A stretch of 32,486 bases of DNA, from assembly GCA_946480785.1 (NCBI GenBank), contig CAMLLD010000074.1:1-32486 (forward strand), written 5' to 3'. This DNA comes from an uncultured Blastocatellia bacterium. GTDB taxonomy: Bacteria; Acidobacteriota; Blastocatellia; Pyrinomonadales; Pyrinomonadaceae. The translations under genes were made by a program, and so were the position numbers. The notes below the pieces were generated by a model, which saw nothing but the letters and a program-made list of their open reading frames with translations, did no database searches and had not been told where the DNA came from. Within the stretch, counting starts at the first letter, position 1; every line of letters starts with the position of its first letter. Positions 1-8,423 of the stretch are shown here, one piece after another.

Positions 1-3
1 CAG

Positions 4-50
4 ACCGGACATTTCATTTGTTAATTTCACCGGACACATCATGTGCTAAC
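4..50. repeat. Direct repeat resembling an insertion-sequence end
   Basis: Two imperfect copies of a 21-bp unit beginning ACCGGACA lie 25 bp apart (4-24 and 29-49) and agree at 17 of 21 positions. Read on the minus strand they begin with TGTCCGG-like ends. Multiple short internal repeats at the ends are known for IS21-type and some other insertion sequences, so this may be the outer end of an element lying to the left of the window. No transposase is visible here. The assignment is an inference from the pattern only. Confidence 0.35.
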
Positions 51-71
51 GACACTTTAAAGGCCCGCTGC

Positions 72-101
72 TTGACACGTGCTGCGGGCGGGGCGTATAA
101 G
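72..101 (+). promoter_or_regulatory. Sigma-70-type promoter for the methyltransferase/reductase gene
   Basis: A perfect -35 box TTGACA (72-77) is followed after 18 bp by TATAAG (96-101), close to the TATAAT consensus. Transcription would begin near 108, giving a leader of about 155 nt before the ATG at 263. A GC-rich inverted repeat (63-71 with 81-89, one T-T mismatch) overlaps the -35 box and could be an operator, or the end of an upstream unit. Confidence 0.6.
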
Positions 102-107
102 CAGCGA

Positions 108-262
108 TGACAAACGTGGTGAGTTAAGGCGACTTGCGGCCACGTAAAATAACCAGCTAAACAGCAAGGGACGCCGATGAATCGCGGTGGCCCGAATACT
201 TCAAACCGATTTTGAAGTCCCGTTGTTTAGCGCGGGGCTTTTTCATTTGTTCTTTTTGGATC
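108..262 (+). promoter_or_regulatory. Structured 5' leader, candidate attenuator or riboswitch
   Basis: The leader contains several complementary segments. ACGTGG (114-119) pairs with CCACGT (140-145). Inside that loop, GGCG plus TTGC (128-131, 134-137) is complementary to GCAA plus CGCC (164-167, 172-175), which would form an H-type pseudoknot. An 8-bp hairpin, ACTTCAAA/TTTGAAGT (198-205 with 211-218), shares bases with a downstream terminator-like stem (215-222 with 233-240), so the two cannot form together. This is the layout of an attenuator. I do not recognise the core of a SAM, SAH, THF or cobalamin riboswitch, so the ligand is unknown. Pairings were found by eye, without folding software. 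Confidence 0.4.
215..243 (+). terminator. Possible intrinsic terminator within the leader
   Basis: AAGTCCCG (215-222) pairs with CGGGGCTT (233-240) with one G-U pair and a 10-nt loop, and a run of T (239-243) follows. It lies 20 bp before the ATG at 263 and competes with the preceding hairpin. The T-run is short and broken, so termination would be partial. Confidence 0.4.
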
Positions 263-2116
263 ATGCAGCCATTCCGCGAACTCCTCGAAACTGACCGCAT
301 ACACGTCGTAGACGGCGCGATGGGCACGATGCTCTACGCGAAGGGCGTCTATATCAATCGTTGCTACGACGAACTGAATCTCAGCAATCCCGACCTCGTG
401 CGCGAGATCCATTGCGAATACATTCGCGCCGGCGCGGACATCATCGAGACCAACACCTTCGGCGCGACTGCCCACAAGCTGCAACAGTACGGACTCGATA
501 GCAACCTGCACGAGATCAACGCCATCGCCGCGCGGATCGCGCGTGAAGCCGCGGGCGATCGGGCTTACGTCGCCGGCGCGATTGGACCACTCGGACTGCG
601 CATCGAGCCGTATGGCCCGACTTCGTTCGCAGAAGCGAAGGAGATGTTCAAGGCGCAAGCCACGGCGTTGCTCGAAGGCGGCGTGGATCTCTTTTGTCTC
701 GAAACTTTTTCCGACGTCTCCGAGATTCGCGAGGCCATCAACGCCGTGCGCGAGCTCTGCGATCTGCCAATCATCGCGCAGATGACGATCATGACCGACG
801 GCAACACGCTGTTTGGCACGACCCCCGAGCTCTTCACCGAGCGACTCGATAAATGGGGCGCCGACGTCATCGGTCTCAACTGCGGTGTTGGACCAGCAAT
901 CATTCTCGCAGCGCTGGAGAAGATGCGCGCGGTCACGAAGAAGAAACTGTCGGCGCAGCCAAACGCGGGACTGCCGCGCGACGTGCAGGGACGGCAGTTT
1001 TACATGTGCTCGCCGGAGTACATGTCGAAGTTTGCGAAGCGTTTCATTCAGTCGGGTGCAAAGTTTATCGGCGGTTGCTGTGGCACGACGCCGGCGCATA
1101 TCAAGTTGATCTCGGATTCGGTGCGCGCAGCGTCGCCGCGCGCGCAGCGCACGGCTTTCACCGGTGCGACGGCGCAAGTGATCGAGATCGCGCCGCCGGA
1201 CATCAAGGTCGTGCCGCCGGAAGAACGATCGGCGTGGGGCCGGAAGATCGCGCACGGTGAGTTTGTCACTTCGGTTGAAGTGCTGCCGCCGAAAGGCGTC
1301 GACGCGGAGAAGACGCTCGACTCGATTCGTCTCTTGAAAGATGCCGGCGTTGACGGCGTGAACATCCCCGACGGCGCGCGCGCGCAGTCACGCATGAGCG
1401 CACTCGCAACGGCCGTTCTGGTCGAACAGCAGATCGGTATCGAAACGGTGTTGCACTACTGCTGTCGCGATCGAAACCTGCTCGGCATGATGTCGGACCT
1501 GCTCGGCGCGGCGGCGCTCGGCCTGCGCAACATACTCGTGATCACCGGCGACCCGCCGAAAATGGGACCATACCCGGATGCGACCGCCGTGTTTGATATC
1601 GACTCGATCGGTTTAACCAACATGGTCAACAAACTGAACCACGGTCTTGATCTCGGCAACAATCCGATCGGCGAGCCGACCGCGTTCTGCATCGGCGTTG
1701 GGGTAAATCCCGGCGCGATCAATCTCGACGAAGAGATCAAGCGCTTCGAGTGGAAAGTGGAAGCGGGCGCGCAGTATGCGATTACGCAGCCGGTGTTTGA
1801 CACGGATCAGTTGCGCGCGTTTCTGAAACGCATTCAGCACGTGCGCATCCCGATCATCGCGGGCATCTGGCCCCTCGTGTCGTATCGCAACGCGGAGTTC
1901 TTGCACAACGAAGTGCCGGGCGTGCGGGTGACGCCGTCGATCATGGACCGCATGCGCAGTGCGGCGGCGATTAGTAAAGAGGCGGGACGTGATGAGGGTT
2001 TGAAGATTGCGCGCGAGTCGCTGCTGGAAGTGCGCGACGAGATTCAGGGCGTGCAGGTTTCAGCGCCGTTTGGCAACGTGAAGTATGCGCTCGAAGTGTT
2101 CGACGCGCTTCGCTAG
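263..2116 (+). CDS. Bifunctional homocysteine S-methyltransferase / 5,10-methylenetetrahydrofolate reductase
   Basis: A 617-residue cytoplasmic enzyme of methionine and one-carbon metabolism. Residues about 1-300 form a homocysteine S-methyltransferase barrel with the zinc-binding cysteines expected for the family: C207 in GLNCG and the pair C272-C273 in GGCCGTTP. From about residue 334 (SVEVLPPKG) to the end is a methylenetetrahydrofolate reductase barrel, with ITGDPP and a flavin-type pocket. The same fusion is known in Bacillus YitJ. No cobalamin-binding module is present, so this is not full-length MetH. An in-frame TTG at 212 exists, but it lies in the leader hairpins; the ATG at 263 starts at MQPFRELL, where family similarity begins. 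The Shine-Dalgarno sequence is weak. Its TAG overlaps the convergent downstream gene's stop in the tetranucleotide CTAG. The leader suggests control by premature termination. Confidence 0.93.
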   Translation: MQPFRELLETDRIHVVDGAMGTMLYAKGVYINRCYDELNLSNPDLVREIHCEYIRAGADIIETNTFGATAHKLQQYGLDSNLHEINAIAARIAREAAGDRAYVAGAIGPLGLRIEPYGPTSFAEAKEMFKAQATALLEGGVDLFCLETFSDVSEIREAINAVRELCDLPIIAQMTIMTDGNTLFGTTPELFTERLDKWGADVIGLNCGVGPAIILAALEKMRAVTKKKLSAQPNAGLPRDVQGRQFYMCSPEYMSKFAKRFIQSGAKFIGGCCGTTPAHIKLISDSVRAASPRAQRTAFTGATAQVIEIAPPDIKVVPPEERSAWGRKIAHGEFVTSVEVLPPKGVDAEKTLDSIRLLKDAGVDGVNIPDGARAQSRMSALATAVLVEQQIGIETVLHYCCRDRNLLGMMSDLLGAAALGLRNILVITGDPPKMGPYPDATAVFDIDSIGLTNMVNKLNHGLDLGNNPIGEPTAFCIGVGVNPGAINLDEEIKRFEWKVEAGAQYAITQPVFDTDQLRAFLKRIQHVRIPIIAGIWPLVSYRNAEFLHNEVPGVRVTPSIMDRMRSAAAISKEAGRDEGLKIARESLLEVRDEIQGVQVSAPFGNVKYALEVFDALR

Positions 2117-3018
2117 TTCTTTCCTTCGAGTAAGTGGCGCAATGCGGGTTCTAACCTCGGCCACTGAAACGTGAATTGTTTGTCGTTCAAGACCTTCGGC
2201 TCAACTCTCTGACTCGACAGCAACAGGGCGTCAGCCATTTCACCAAAAGCGAGTCGCGCGCCGAACGCGGGTACCGGAAAGAATGTCGGCCGCGAAAGCA
2301 CGCGTCCGAGTGTGCGCGTGAACTCCGCGTTTGTCACCGGATTTGGCGCGACAAAGTTCACTGGTCCATGCGCTGTGTTATCGTCTAATAAAGACTTCAA
2401 TCCGGCGACGACGTCTTCGAGAGCGATCCAACTCATCCACTGTTTGCCGTCGCCGACGCGTCCACCAACACCCATGCGAAACGGCGTGAGCATCTGCGCG
2501 AGCGCACTGCCGTGGGCGTCGAGAATGATGCCGAAGCGAGCGTTGACGGTCCTGATTCCCTTCTCTACAGCGGGGCGCGTGGCTTGTTCCCACTCGACGC
2601 ACACGGATGAGAGAAAGTCGTTGCCCGGGTTGCTCGTTTCGGTTAAGAGTTCATCGGCGCGATTGCCGTAGTACCCGATAGCCGAAGCGGACAGGAATAC
2701 TGACGGTGGCTTCGAGAGTTGCGCGAGGGTGTTGCTGAGGAGTGTGGTGCCTTTGACGCGGCTGTCGCGGATCGTGCGCTTCTTTTCGTCGGTCCAACGG
2801 CCGGAGGCGATGCTCTCGCCCGCGAGATGAATGACAGCGTCGAGGCCTTCGAGTCGTTGCGCGTCGATGCGGTCCTGGTCCGGGCGCCACTCGATTTCAC
2901 TCGTGCTATTCGGGACTTCACGCCGCACGAGTCGGACCACTTCATGTTTGTCTTCAGTCAGCGACTTTATTAGAGCGCTGCCGACGAGTCCGTGCGAACC
3001 GCTGACGAGGATTTTCAT
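2113..3018 (-). CDS. TIGR01777-family NAD(P)-binding epimerase (SDR type)
   Basis: A 301-residue protein of the extended short-chain dehydrogenase group related to E. coli YfcH and plant SULA. The N-terminus MKILVSGSHGLVG carries the Rossmann glycine motif. AVIHLAGES is the family's second signature, and SASAIGYYG holds the tyrosine-containing active-site segment. The C-terminal part (PVNFVAPNPVTNAEF) matches the DUF1731-like end of this family. The reading frame could be extended upstream by 59 codons, but that part is basic and lacks similarity and would cover the promoter of the divergent gene, so the ATG at 3018 is chosen. It gives the usual family length. The substrate is not known for the family. 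The gene converges on the folate/methionine enzyme and shares CTAG with its stop. Confidence 0.88.
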   Translation of the reverse strand: MKILVSGSHGLVGSALIKSLTEDKHEVVRLVRREVPNSTSEIEWRPDQDRIDAQRLEGLDAVIHLAGESIASGRWTDEKKRTIRDSRVKGTTLLSNTLAQLSKPPSVFLSASAIGYYGNRADELLTETSNPGNDFLSSVCVEWEQATRPAVEKGIRTVNARFGIILDAHGSALAQMLTPFRMGVGGRVGDGKQWMSWIALEDVVAGLKSLLDDNTAHGPVNFVAPNPVTNAEFTRTLGRVLSRPTFFPVPAFGARLAFGEMADALLLSSQRVEPKVLNDKQFTFQWPRLEPALRHLLEGKN

Positions 3019-3037
3019 GAGGGTAAAAATACCACAG

Positions 3038-3066
3038 TAGACAGTTTTGTTTTCGGCGTGTAGAAT
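3038..3066 (+). promoter_or_regulatory. Probable promoter of the secreted PD40/LTD protein
   Basis: TAGACA (3038-3043) and TAGAAT (3061-3066) are separated by 17 bp and lie just upstream of a strong ribosome binding site, AAGGAG (3082-3087), which is 10 nt before the ATG at 3098. The short divergent gap suggests the minus-strand epimerase is transcribed from the same region. Confidence 0.45.
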
Positions 3067-3097
3067 CCGCAGCCAAAATTTAAGGAGCAACCTCACT

Positions 3098-5608
3098 ATG
3101 CTTCGTCTCAAAGTATGTTTCCTCACGATCCGTCGACTCAGGCTGTGTTTCCTGGCTTTGCTTCTCGTTACAGTTTTGCTTCCGCCGCGGGCCAACTCGC
3201 ACTCGAGTGTCGTGCGTCTGACGACGACGCCGGAACAGGCTATGAACTTGAATCCGTCGTTGAGTGATGACGGGCGCGTGGTCGTGTTTGAGTCGTCGGC
3301 GAATTTCTTTGCAGGTGGGCTGAGTGATTCGTTTCACGCGATCCGTGCGGATGTCGGTGGTGATCCACCAGTGTTCGTCGACGTCGGCAAGACACGGATC
3401 ATCTCGCCCGCACTCTCGGCTAATGGCGCCATTATCGCCTTCGCGTCAACCGAAGATCTTGTCGGACAGAACGCCGATCGAAACTCAGAGATCTATTTGT
3501 TGACGTCAGCCGGTTTGAAGCAGCTCACGCATAGTTCGGAGAATCTGTGGCCTTCGATCACGAGTGATGGCGGTCGAGTAGCTTTCACGTCGAGCGGAAA
3601 TCCGTGTCTTTACGACGTTGCCTCTGGAACACTCACACGATTAAGCGAAGACGTGGCGTCGAGTCTCAAACTCAGCGGTGACGGCTCGAAGGTTTACTAC
3701 CAACGAGGGAATGAGTTGGTATCGCTTGATGTGAGAACTACGATTAAACGGATTGTGGCCTCTGGTCTTTCGAAGCTCTCGATTGCCACGGGTCGTGCGG
3801 TTAGTAACGATGGACTCCGTCTGGTCTATTCAGCCGAAACGGCTACGAATCAGAGCCAGGTGTTTCTGTACGATGCTCGCGCGAACGCGGTGCGGCAGTT
3901 GACGCAACTCGGATCGAGATCGACCGACGTGCCGCTCAATCCGACGATCAGCGGCGACGGCAAGCGCATCGCGTTTGCCACCAGACGCAAGGTAATAAGC
4001 ACGAGTGACGGCGGTGTCGAGTTGTATCTCTACGACATTCCGAGCGGGCAAGTGCAGCAGATCACGAATGCACCATCGAACGCTACGGCCGAAGTCGTGG
4101 CGTCGCTAAATTTCGACGGCAGCGCGGTGGCGTTCAGTTTTCCCCGCGTGCTCTCGGGACCAGCAACCAATGACTTCGAGAACAACAGCGAGATCTATCT
4201 CGCTTCGCTGGCGCCGCGAGCGGAATCCGGCGTGGGAACGGTGTTGAATGCGGCCGCGCTCGGAAACGAACCCGTTCAACCCGCGCGAATCGCGCCCGGC
4301 AGTATCGCGACAATTCGCGGAAGCGCGCTAACCGGCGCGAGCGTGAAAGTGAATGGCTTCGTGGCGCAAACTCTTTTCGCAACGCCGCAGGAAGTCGTAT
4401 TCGTGACGCCAAATGAACTCACCGATGGACCAGCGGAGTTTGTCGCGACGAATGCTGACGGCTTCGAGATCAAAGCAGAGGCGACCATCGCGAGGGCCGC
4501 GCCGGGAGTTTTTGCGGTGAGCGGTGACGGTGAGAGCGAAGCGATCGTGCTCGACAGCGACACGCTTGTCGCCGCACCGTTCGATCCGACAAACGGCCAC
4601 TTGCGTTTATCGATCTTCACGACCGGCGTCGCGCATGCGCAAACCGTTTCAGTCACGATCAACGGACAGCCAATTAAAGTAGAAACCGTCGCTCGCAACA
4701 CTTTCAGCGGACTCGACGAGATTCACGTCCTCGTGCCCGCCGAACTGCGCGGCGCCGGAAAAACTACGCTTACGATTACCGCGGATAGCGTGCTAGCCAA
4801 CGCGACAACCGTAACACTCGCCGGCAGCTCAGTGCGCGACATCGTCATCAACGAGCTGCTCGCCGATCCACCTGACGGCCTCAACGGCGACGCGAATCAC
4901 GACGGCGTGCGCGACACGTCCGCCGACGAATTCGTCGAGCTCGTAAACTCAACGGGGCACGACGTCGATCTCAGCGGCTATCAACTCCAGAGCCGCAGCC
5001 TTACCGCAACCAACGACACGCTGCGCCATCGCTTCGCTCAAGGCACAACGTTATCTGCCGGCGCTGTCATCGTCGTCTTCGGCGGCGGCTCACCAAGCGC
5101 GAGCAATCCTGTGTTCGGCGGCTCTCAAGTGATAAAAGCCTCGAGCGGTGGACTGTCGCTCGTCAACGGCGGCGGTGTCGTAACGCTGCGAAAACCAAAC
5201 GACGACATCGTCACTTCGATCGCTTACGGCGCGTCGTTGAACTTGCGCGGAGATCAAAACCAGTCACTCACACGTGCACCTGACATCACCGGCGACTTCA
5301 CGTTGCATTCGACCGCGCCCGGCAGTAACAAAACACTCTTCAGTCCCGGGGCCAGACTCGACGGGTCGCCATTCGTCCATAATTCGCCAGTCGGTACTGG
5401 TGCAGTTTCACCAGGGCGTCTCCCTGGAGTGCGGGGACTTGTCACCGCTTTGGCCAAAGCGCCGACGAGTCGGCGCACTCCAAATACAAACCCGTCCGCC
5501 GCAGGTATTGCGTCGCCTGCTAAGATACGCCATGCACTCTCTCTCAGATCCGATCACTTCCCTGCGCGAGCACTTCGGTTTCGACAGCTTCCGCGAAGGC
5601 CAACGTGA
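3098..5608 (+). CDS. Secreted PD40 beta-propeller / TIGR03437-like / lamin-tail domain protein
   Basis: An 836-residue exported protein. The N-terminus has basic residues followed by a hydrophobic stretch (LCFLALLLVTVLLPP) and ends near ANS, a typical signal peptide. Residues about 40-380 contain repeated units of the type PSLSDDGRVVVFES, PSITSDGGRVAFTS and PTISGDGKRIAFAT, diagnostic of a WD40-like PD40 propeller. Residues about 385-575 resemble the acidobacterial TIGR03437 domain (APGSIATIRGSAL, NGQPIKV). Residues about 579-763 form a lamin-tail domain (INELLADPP, DEFVELVNSTG, DLSGYQL). The last roughly 60 residues are low in similarity and arginine- and proline-rich; they are read through a palindromic repeat (5425-5482) and 77 bp into recQ. 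The AAGGAG site fixes the start at 3098 rather than the longer frame from 3047. Role probably cell surface; ligand unknown. Confidence 0.8.
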   Translation: MLRLKVCFLTIRRLRLCFLALLLVTVLLPPRANSHSSVVRLTTTPEQAMNLNPSLSDDGRVVVFESSANFFAGGLSDSFHAIRADVGGDPPVFVDVGKTRIISPALSANGAIIAFASTEDLVGQNADRNSEIYLLTSAGLKQLTHSSENLWPSITSDGGRVAFTSSGNPCLYDVASGTLTRLSEDVASSLKLSGDGSKVYYQRGNELVSLDVRTTIKRIVASGLSKLSIATGRAVSNDGLRLVYSAETATNQSQVFLYDARANAVRQLTQLGSRSTDVPLNPTISGDGKRIAFATRRKVISTSDGGVELYLYDIPSGQVQQITNAPSNATAEVVASLNFDGSAVAFSFPRVLSGPATNDFENNSEIYLASLAPRAESGVGTVLNAAALGNEPVQPARIAPGSIATIRGSALTGASVKVNGFVAQTLFATPQEVVFVTPNELTDGPAEFVATNADGFEIKAEATIARAAPGVFAVSGDGESEAIVLDSDTLVAAPFDPTNGHLRLSIFTTGVAHAQTVSVTINGQPIKVETVARNTFSGLDEIHVLVPAELRGAGKTTLTITADSVLANATTVTLAGSSVRDIVINELLADPPDGLNGDANHDGVRDTSADEFVELVNSTGHDVDLSGYQLQSRSLTATNDTLRHRFAQGTTLSAGAVIVVFGGGSPSASNPVFGGSQVIKASSGGLSLVNGGGVVTLRKPNDDIVTSIAYGASLNLRGDQNQSLTRAPDITGDFTLHSTAPGSNKTLFSPGARLDGSPFVHNSPVGTGAVSPGRLPGVRGLVTALAKAPTSRRTPNTNPSAAGIASPAKIRHALSLRSDHFPARALRFRQLPRRPT
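5425..5482. repeat. 58-bp REP-like palindrome
   Basis: Left arm 5425-5453 and right arm 5454-5482 are complementary at 24 of 29 positions with no spacer, centred on GG|CC. The arms start with TGGAGTGCG and end with CGCACTCCA. Such long GC-rich palindromes recur between genes of many acidobacterial genomes. Here it lies inside the reading frame of the PD40/LTD gene, after the lamin-tail domain ends. Confidence 0.8.
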
Positions 5609-7400
5609 AGTGATTGAATCGATTCTCGCCGGCAAAGACGCGGTGGTCGTCATGCCCACCGGCAGCGGCAAGTCGCTCTGTTATCAACTGCCGGCGATGA
5701 TTCTCGAAGGCGCGACACTCGTCGTCTCGCCCCTCATCGCGCTGATGAAGGACCAGGTCGACGCGCTGCGTGCGCGCGGACTGCCCGCGACCTTTATCAA
5801 CAGCTCTATTCCGGAAGCGGAACAACGCGCGCGCATCGAGTCGCTGCGGCGGCGCGAACACAAACTGGTCTACATCGCACCCGAGCGTTTTCGCAGCAGC
5901 CGTTTCAACGCCGCGCTGCAATCGATCCCGCTCGCGCTCTTCGCCGTCGACGAAGCGCACTGCATTTCGACGTGGGGCCACGACTTTCGTCCCGACTACC
6001 TGCGCCTGCGACACGTCATTCGTTCGCTCGGCAACATTCGGACGCTTGCGCTCACCGCGACTGCGACACCTTACGTTCGGTCCGACATCATTCAACAGCT
6101 CGGTCTGGAAAAGCCGCAGACTTTCGTCAGCGGTTTCGATCGGCCGAACTTGCGGATCGAAGTCGTGCACACTGAGAAAGAGCGCGAGAAGATCACGCGC
6201 ATCAAGCGGCTGGCCGAATCGCACGAAGGTTCGGGAATCGTTTACACGTCAACGCGCAAGGCGGTGGAACAGGTCGGACGCGAATTGAAAAAAGCGGGCC
6301 TGAGCGTTGCGACTTATCACGCGGGGATGAGTGACGCGGTGCGCGTGCGCGCGCAGGAAGATTTCATGAGCGGCCGCACGCAGATGATCGTAGCGACGAA
6401 TGCGTTTGGCATGGGCATCGACAAGCGCGACATACGCTTCGTGGTCCATTACCAGATGCCGGGATCGATCGAGGCGTATTACCAGGAGATCGGACGCGCG
6501 GGTCGCGATGGTCTGCCGTCGACGTGCGTGCTGCTGTTCAACTACGCCGACAAGAACACGCATGACTTCTTTATCGAAGGCTCGTATCCGGAGCTGCCGC
6601 TGATCAAGAGTGTCTACAACGCCCTCGTCGGCACTGAGTTGAAACAGATTCATCTTTCGACGTCGGAGATCGCGCACCTTTGCGGGCACAAGAACGAGAT
6701 GGCGATCCAGTCGGCGCTTTATCTGCTCGAACGTGCCGGTCACATCGAGCGCGCCGCTGTAAATCGCGGTGAGAACGGGAGACGGCTCGCGCGCGTGATC
6801 GTCATGCGCGACGAATTGCCGGGCACGCCGTTACGCGTCGATCCGCGTCAGGTGGCGGGACGGGCGGATCTGGAAAGGCGCAAGCTGCGCGAGCTGATCG
6901 AGTTTTGTTATACGGAAAACTGTTATCGCTCGCACATACTCAACTACTTCGGTGACCGACATCATCCGCGGCAGTGTGGGACGTGTGGGAACTGTTCGCC
7001 GGCGACTGAGCGCACCATTCCTAAGTCCGCGCCCATCGCCCCACCCGACCTCACGCCACGGATACCCTCGGATGACGAGTTGCTGCGCGTACGAAAGATC
7101 CTCGCGTGTGCGAAGCGTATGAACGGGCGTTTTGGAAAGAAGCTGCTGGCGGGGACGTTACGCGGCTCGGCAGCGAAACAGATCGTGAAGGCACGACTGA
7201 ACGAACTCTCGACGTACGGTCTGCTGCGCGACATGGGCCACGAAGAGCTCGAGCTTTATATCGATGCGCTGGTTGCGGCGGGATGTTTGAAAGTGGTCGG
7301 GCGTCAGTACCCGACTATCACGACGACGGAGTTAGGAGATCGCGTGATGCGCGAACAAGAGCAGGTAGCGCTCACCCTGCCTGCTAATTCAATTACTTAA
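5532..7400 (+). CDS. recQ: ATP-dependent DNA helicase RecQ
   Basis: A 622-residue superfamily 2 helicase that unwinds DNA 3' to 5' in repair and recombination. Walker A is MPTGSGKS (residues 41-48). The DEAH box is at about 140 (DEAHC), followed by the aromatic-rich RecQ loop [12 protein letters not shown]. Motif VI is [10 protein letters not shown]. The zinc site is visible as C464, C482, C485 and C488, with C459 near. The rest resembles the winged-helix RQC region ([17 protein letters not shown]). No clear HRDC domain follows. A longer frame reaches back to 5274, but the extra 86 codons cross the palindromic repeat and lack similarity; the ATG at 5532 begins [16 protein letters not shown], the usual RecQ start. 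It overlaps the preceding gene by 77 bp and converges with thiG by 8 bp. Confidence 0.95.
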   Translation: MHSLSDPITSLREHFGFDSFREGQREVIESILAGKDAVVVMPTGSGKSLCYQLPAMILEGATLVVSPLIALMKDQVDALRARGLPATFINSSIPEAEQRARIESLRRREHKLVYIAPERFRSSRFNAALQSIPLALFAVDEAHCISTWGHDFRPDYLRLRHVIRSLGNIRTLALTATATPYVRSDIIQQLGLEKPQTFVSGFDRPNLRIEVVHTEKEREKITRIKRLAESHEGSGIVYTSTRKAVEQVGRELKKAGLSVATYHAGMSDAVRVRAQEDFMSGRTQMIVATNAFGMGIDKRDIRFVVHYQMPGSIEAYYQEIGRAGRDGLPSTCVLLFNYADKNTHDFFIEGSYPELPLIKSVYNALVGTELKQIHLSTSEIAHLCGHKNEMAIQSALYLLERAGHIERAAVNRGENGRRLARVIVMRDELPGTPLRVDPRQVAGRADLERRKLRELIEFCYTENCYRSHILNYFGDRHHPRQCGTCGNCSPATERTIPKSAPIAPPDLTPRIPSDDELLRVRKILACAKRMNGRFGKKLLAGTLRGSAAKQIVKARLNELSTYGLLRDMGHEELELYIDALVAAGCLKVVGRQYPTITTTELGDRVMREQEQVALTLPANSIT

Positions 7401-8187
7401 CAACACCTTGTAAAGGACTCGACGCGCTCGCATACAACCGTCGCGTCATGCGTCCAGCCTGGTACGCGAGACGGCCGGCCTGGATCGCGAGTTTCATCGC
7501 GGTTGCCATCTTCGCCGCATCCTGCGCTTCCGCAATCGCCGTATTCATTAGGACCGCGTCGGCGCCCAGTTCCATCGCCACAGCCGCATCACTCGCAGTG
7601 CCAACGCCCGCGTCGACGATCATCGTTGCATCAGGCAGTTGCTCGCGCATGATGCGCAGGTTCGCGGGATTCTGCACGCCCAGGCCCGATCCGATCGGCG
7701 CCGCCAGCGGCATGATCGCCGCGCAACCCGCATCGAGCAGTTTCTTCGCCATGATCAAATCGTCGTTAAAGTACGGCAGCACGACGAAACCTTCTTTCAC
7801 GAGAACGCGCGCGGCTTCGAGTGTTTGTTCGTTGTCGGGAAAGAGCGTCGTCTGATCGCCGATCACTTCGAGCTTCACGAGATCTGTTTGCAACGCTTCA
7901 CGTGCAAGCCGCGCGGTGCGTATCGCATCTTCAGCCGAGTAACAGCCCGCGGTGTTCGGCAGAATCTGCAACGCCGGATCGAGATGATCGAGAAACGATT
8001 CACTGCTGCGATCGAGCGGCACGCGCCGCACCGCGACCGTCACCATCTCCGCGCCCGAAGCACTGTGCGCGCGGCGCATCTCTTCGTAACTGCGATACTT
8101 TCCGGTGCCGATAATCAAGCGTGACGTAAACTCGCGCCCCGCGATCATGAAACTCTCAGACTGCTTAGCTTGAATGGCCGTTGACAT
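7393..8187 (-). CDS. thiG: Thiazole synthase ThiG
   Basis: ThiG builds the thiazole phosphate ring of thiamine from 1-deoxy-D-xylulose 5-phosphate, dehydroglycine and sulfur carried by ThiS thiocarboxylate. The 264-residue protein shows the (beta/alpha)8 family signatures [29 protein letters not shown], the Schiff-base lysine K105 in [31 protein letters not shown] and [12 protein letters not shown]. An internal ATG at residue 14 ([11 protein letters not shown], position 8148) has a better purine-rich site (GAGAG) and aligns with the start of E. coli ThiG, so translation may begin there. The upstream ATG lies directly after repeat sequence with no Shine-Dalgarno. The gene is downstream of thiS in one operon. 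Its end overlaps recQ's end by 8 bp. Confidence 0.95.
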   Translation of the reverse strand: MSTAIQAKQSESFMIAGREFTSRLIIGTGKYRSYEEMRRAHSASGAEMVTVAVRRVPLDRSSESFLDHLDPALQILPNTAGCYSAEDAIRTARLAREALQTDLVKLEVIGDQTTLFPDNEQTLEAARVLVKEGFVVLPYFNDDLIMAKKLLDAGCAAIMPLAAPIGSGLGVQNPANLRIMREQLPDATMIVDAGVGTASDAAVAMELGADAVLMNTAIAEAQDAAKMATAMKLAIQAGRLAYQAGRMTRRLYASASSPLQGVVK

Positions 8188-8188
8188 G

Positions 8189-8222
8189 CGTAAAACTTTA
8201 CACGGATCTACGCGGATCCTCC
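8189..8222 (-). repeat. Short 10-bp-period repeat between thiS and thiG
   Basis: On the minus strand two tandem 10-mers, TCCGCGTAGA (8216-8207) and TCCGTGTAAA (8206-8197), run from the end of thiS toward thiG. The TAG of the first unit is the thiS stop codon. The same TCCGTGTAAA unit recurs exactly at the end of the glycosylase gene near 25705. Confidence 0.6.
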
Positions 8223-8423
8223 ACCGACGAAGTGCACGATCTCGAGGCGGTCGTCGTCGTGCAGCATCGTCGCGCTCCAGTCGCTGCGGCGCACGACGTT
8301 GCGATTCAACTCAACGGCAATTCGCGCCGCCGGCAAATCGAGTTGGGTGATTAGTTCTGCGAGAGATGGAGAACCCGAGAGCTCTTTGACTTCGCCGTTG
8401 ACGTAGACCCGCAAAACGATCAC
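8208..8423 (-). CDS. thiS: Sulfur carrier protein ThiS
   Basis: A 71-residue ubiquitin-fold protein that carries sulfur as a C-terminal thiocarboxylate to ThiG. Visible family features are the start [10 protein letters not shown], the central [13 protein letters not shown] and the ending EIVHFVGGG. Known ThiS proteins end at the glycine pair. Here two further residues, Ser-Ala, follow before TAG, and they are encoded by the short repeat that begins at this point. If not removed, they would block adenylation of the terminal glycine. The start is GTG at 8423, which overlaps the upstream gene's TGA in GTGA, so translation is probably coupled. thiG follows 20 bp downstream. No thiF, thiH or thiO is in the window. 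Confidence 0.93.
   Translation of the reverse strand: MIVLRVYVNGEVKELSGSPSLAELITQLDLPAARIAVELNRNVVRRSDWSATMLHDDDRLEIVHFVGGGSA

Noticed and set aside
108..240. The leader as a tRNA, tmRNA, SRP RNA or 6S RNA gene
   Set aside because: No T-loop, SRP tetraloop core, tmRNA 5' end or closed 6S-type long stem could be found; the elements fit a leader better.
212..262. TTG start adding 17 residues to the methyltransferase/reductase
   Set aside because: The added residues lie in the hairpin and terminator region of the leader and precede the conserved start of the domain.
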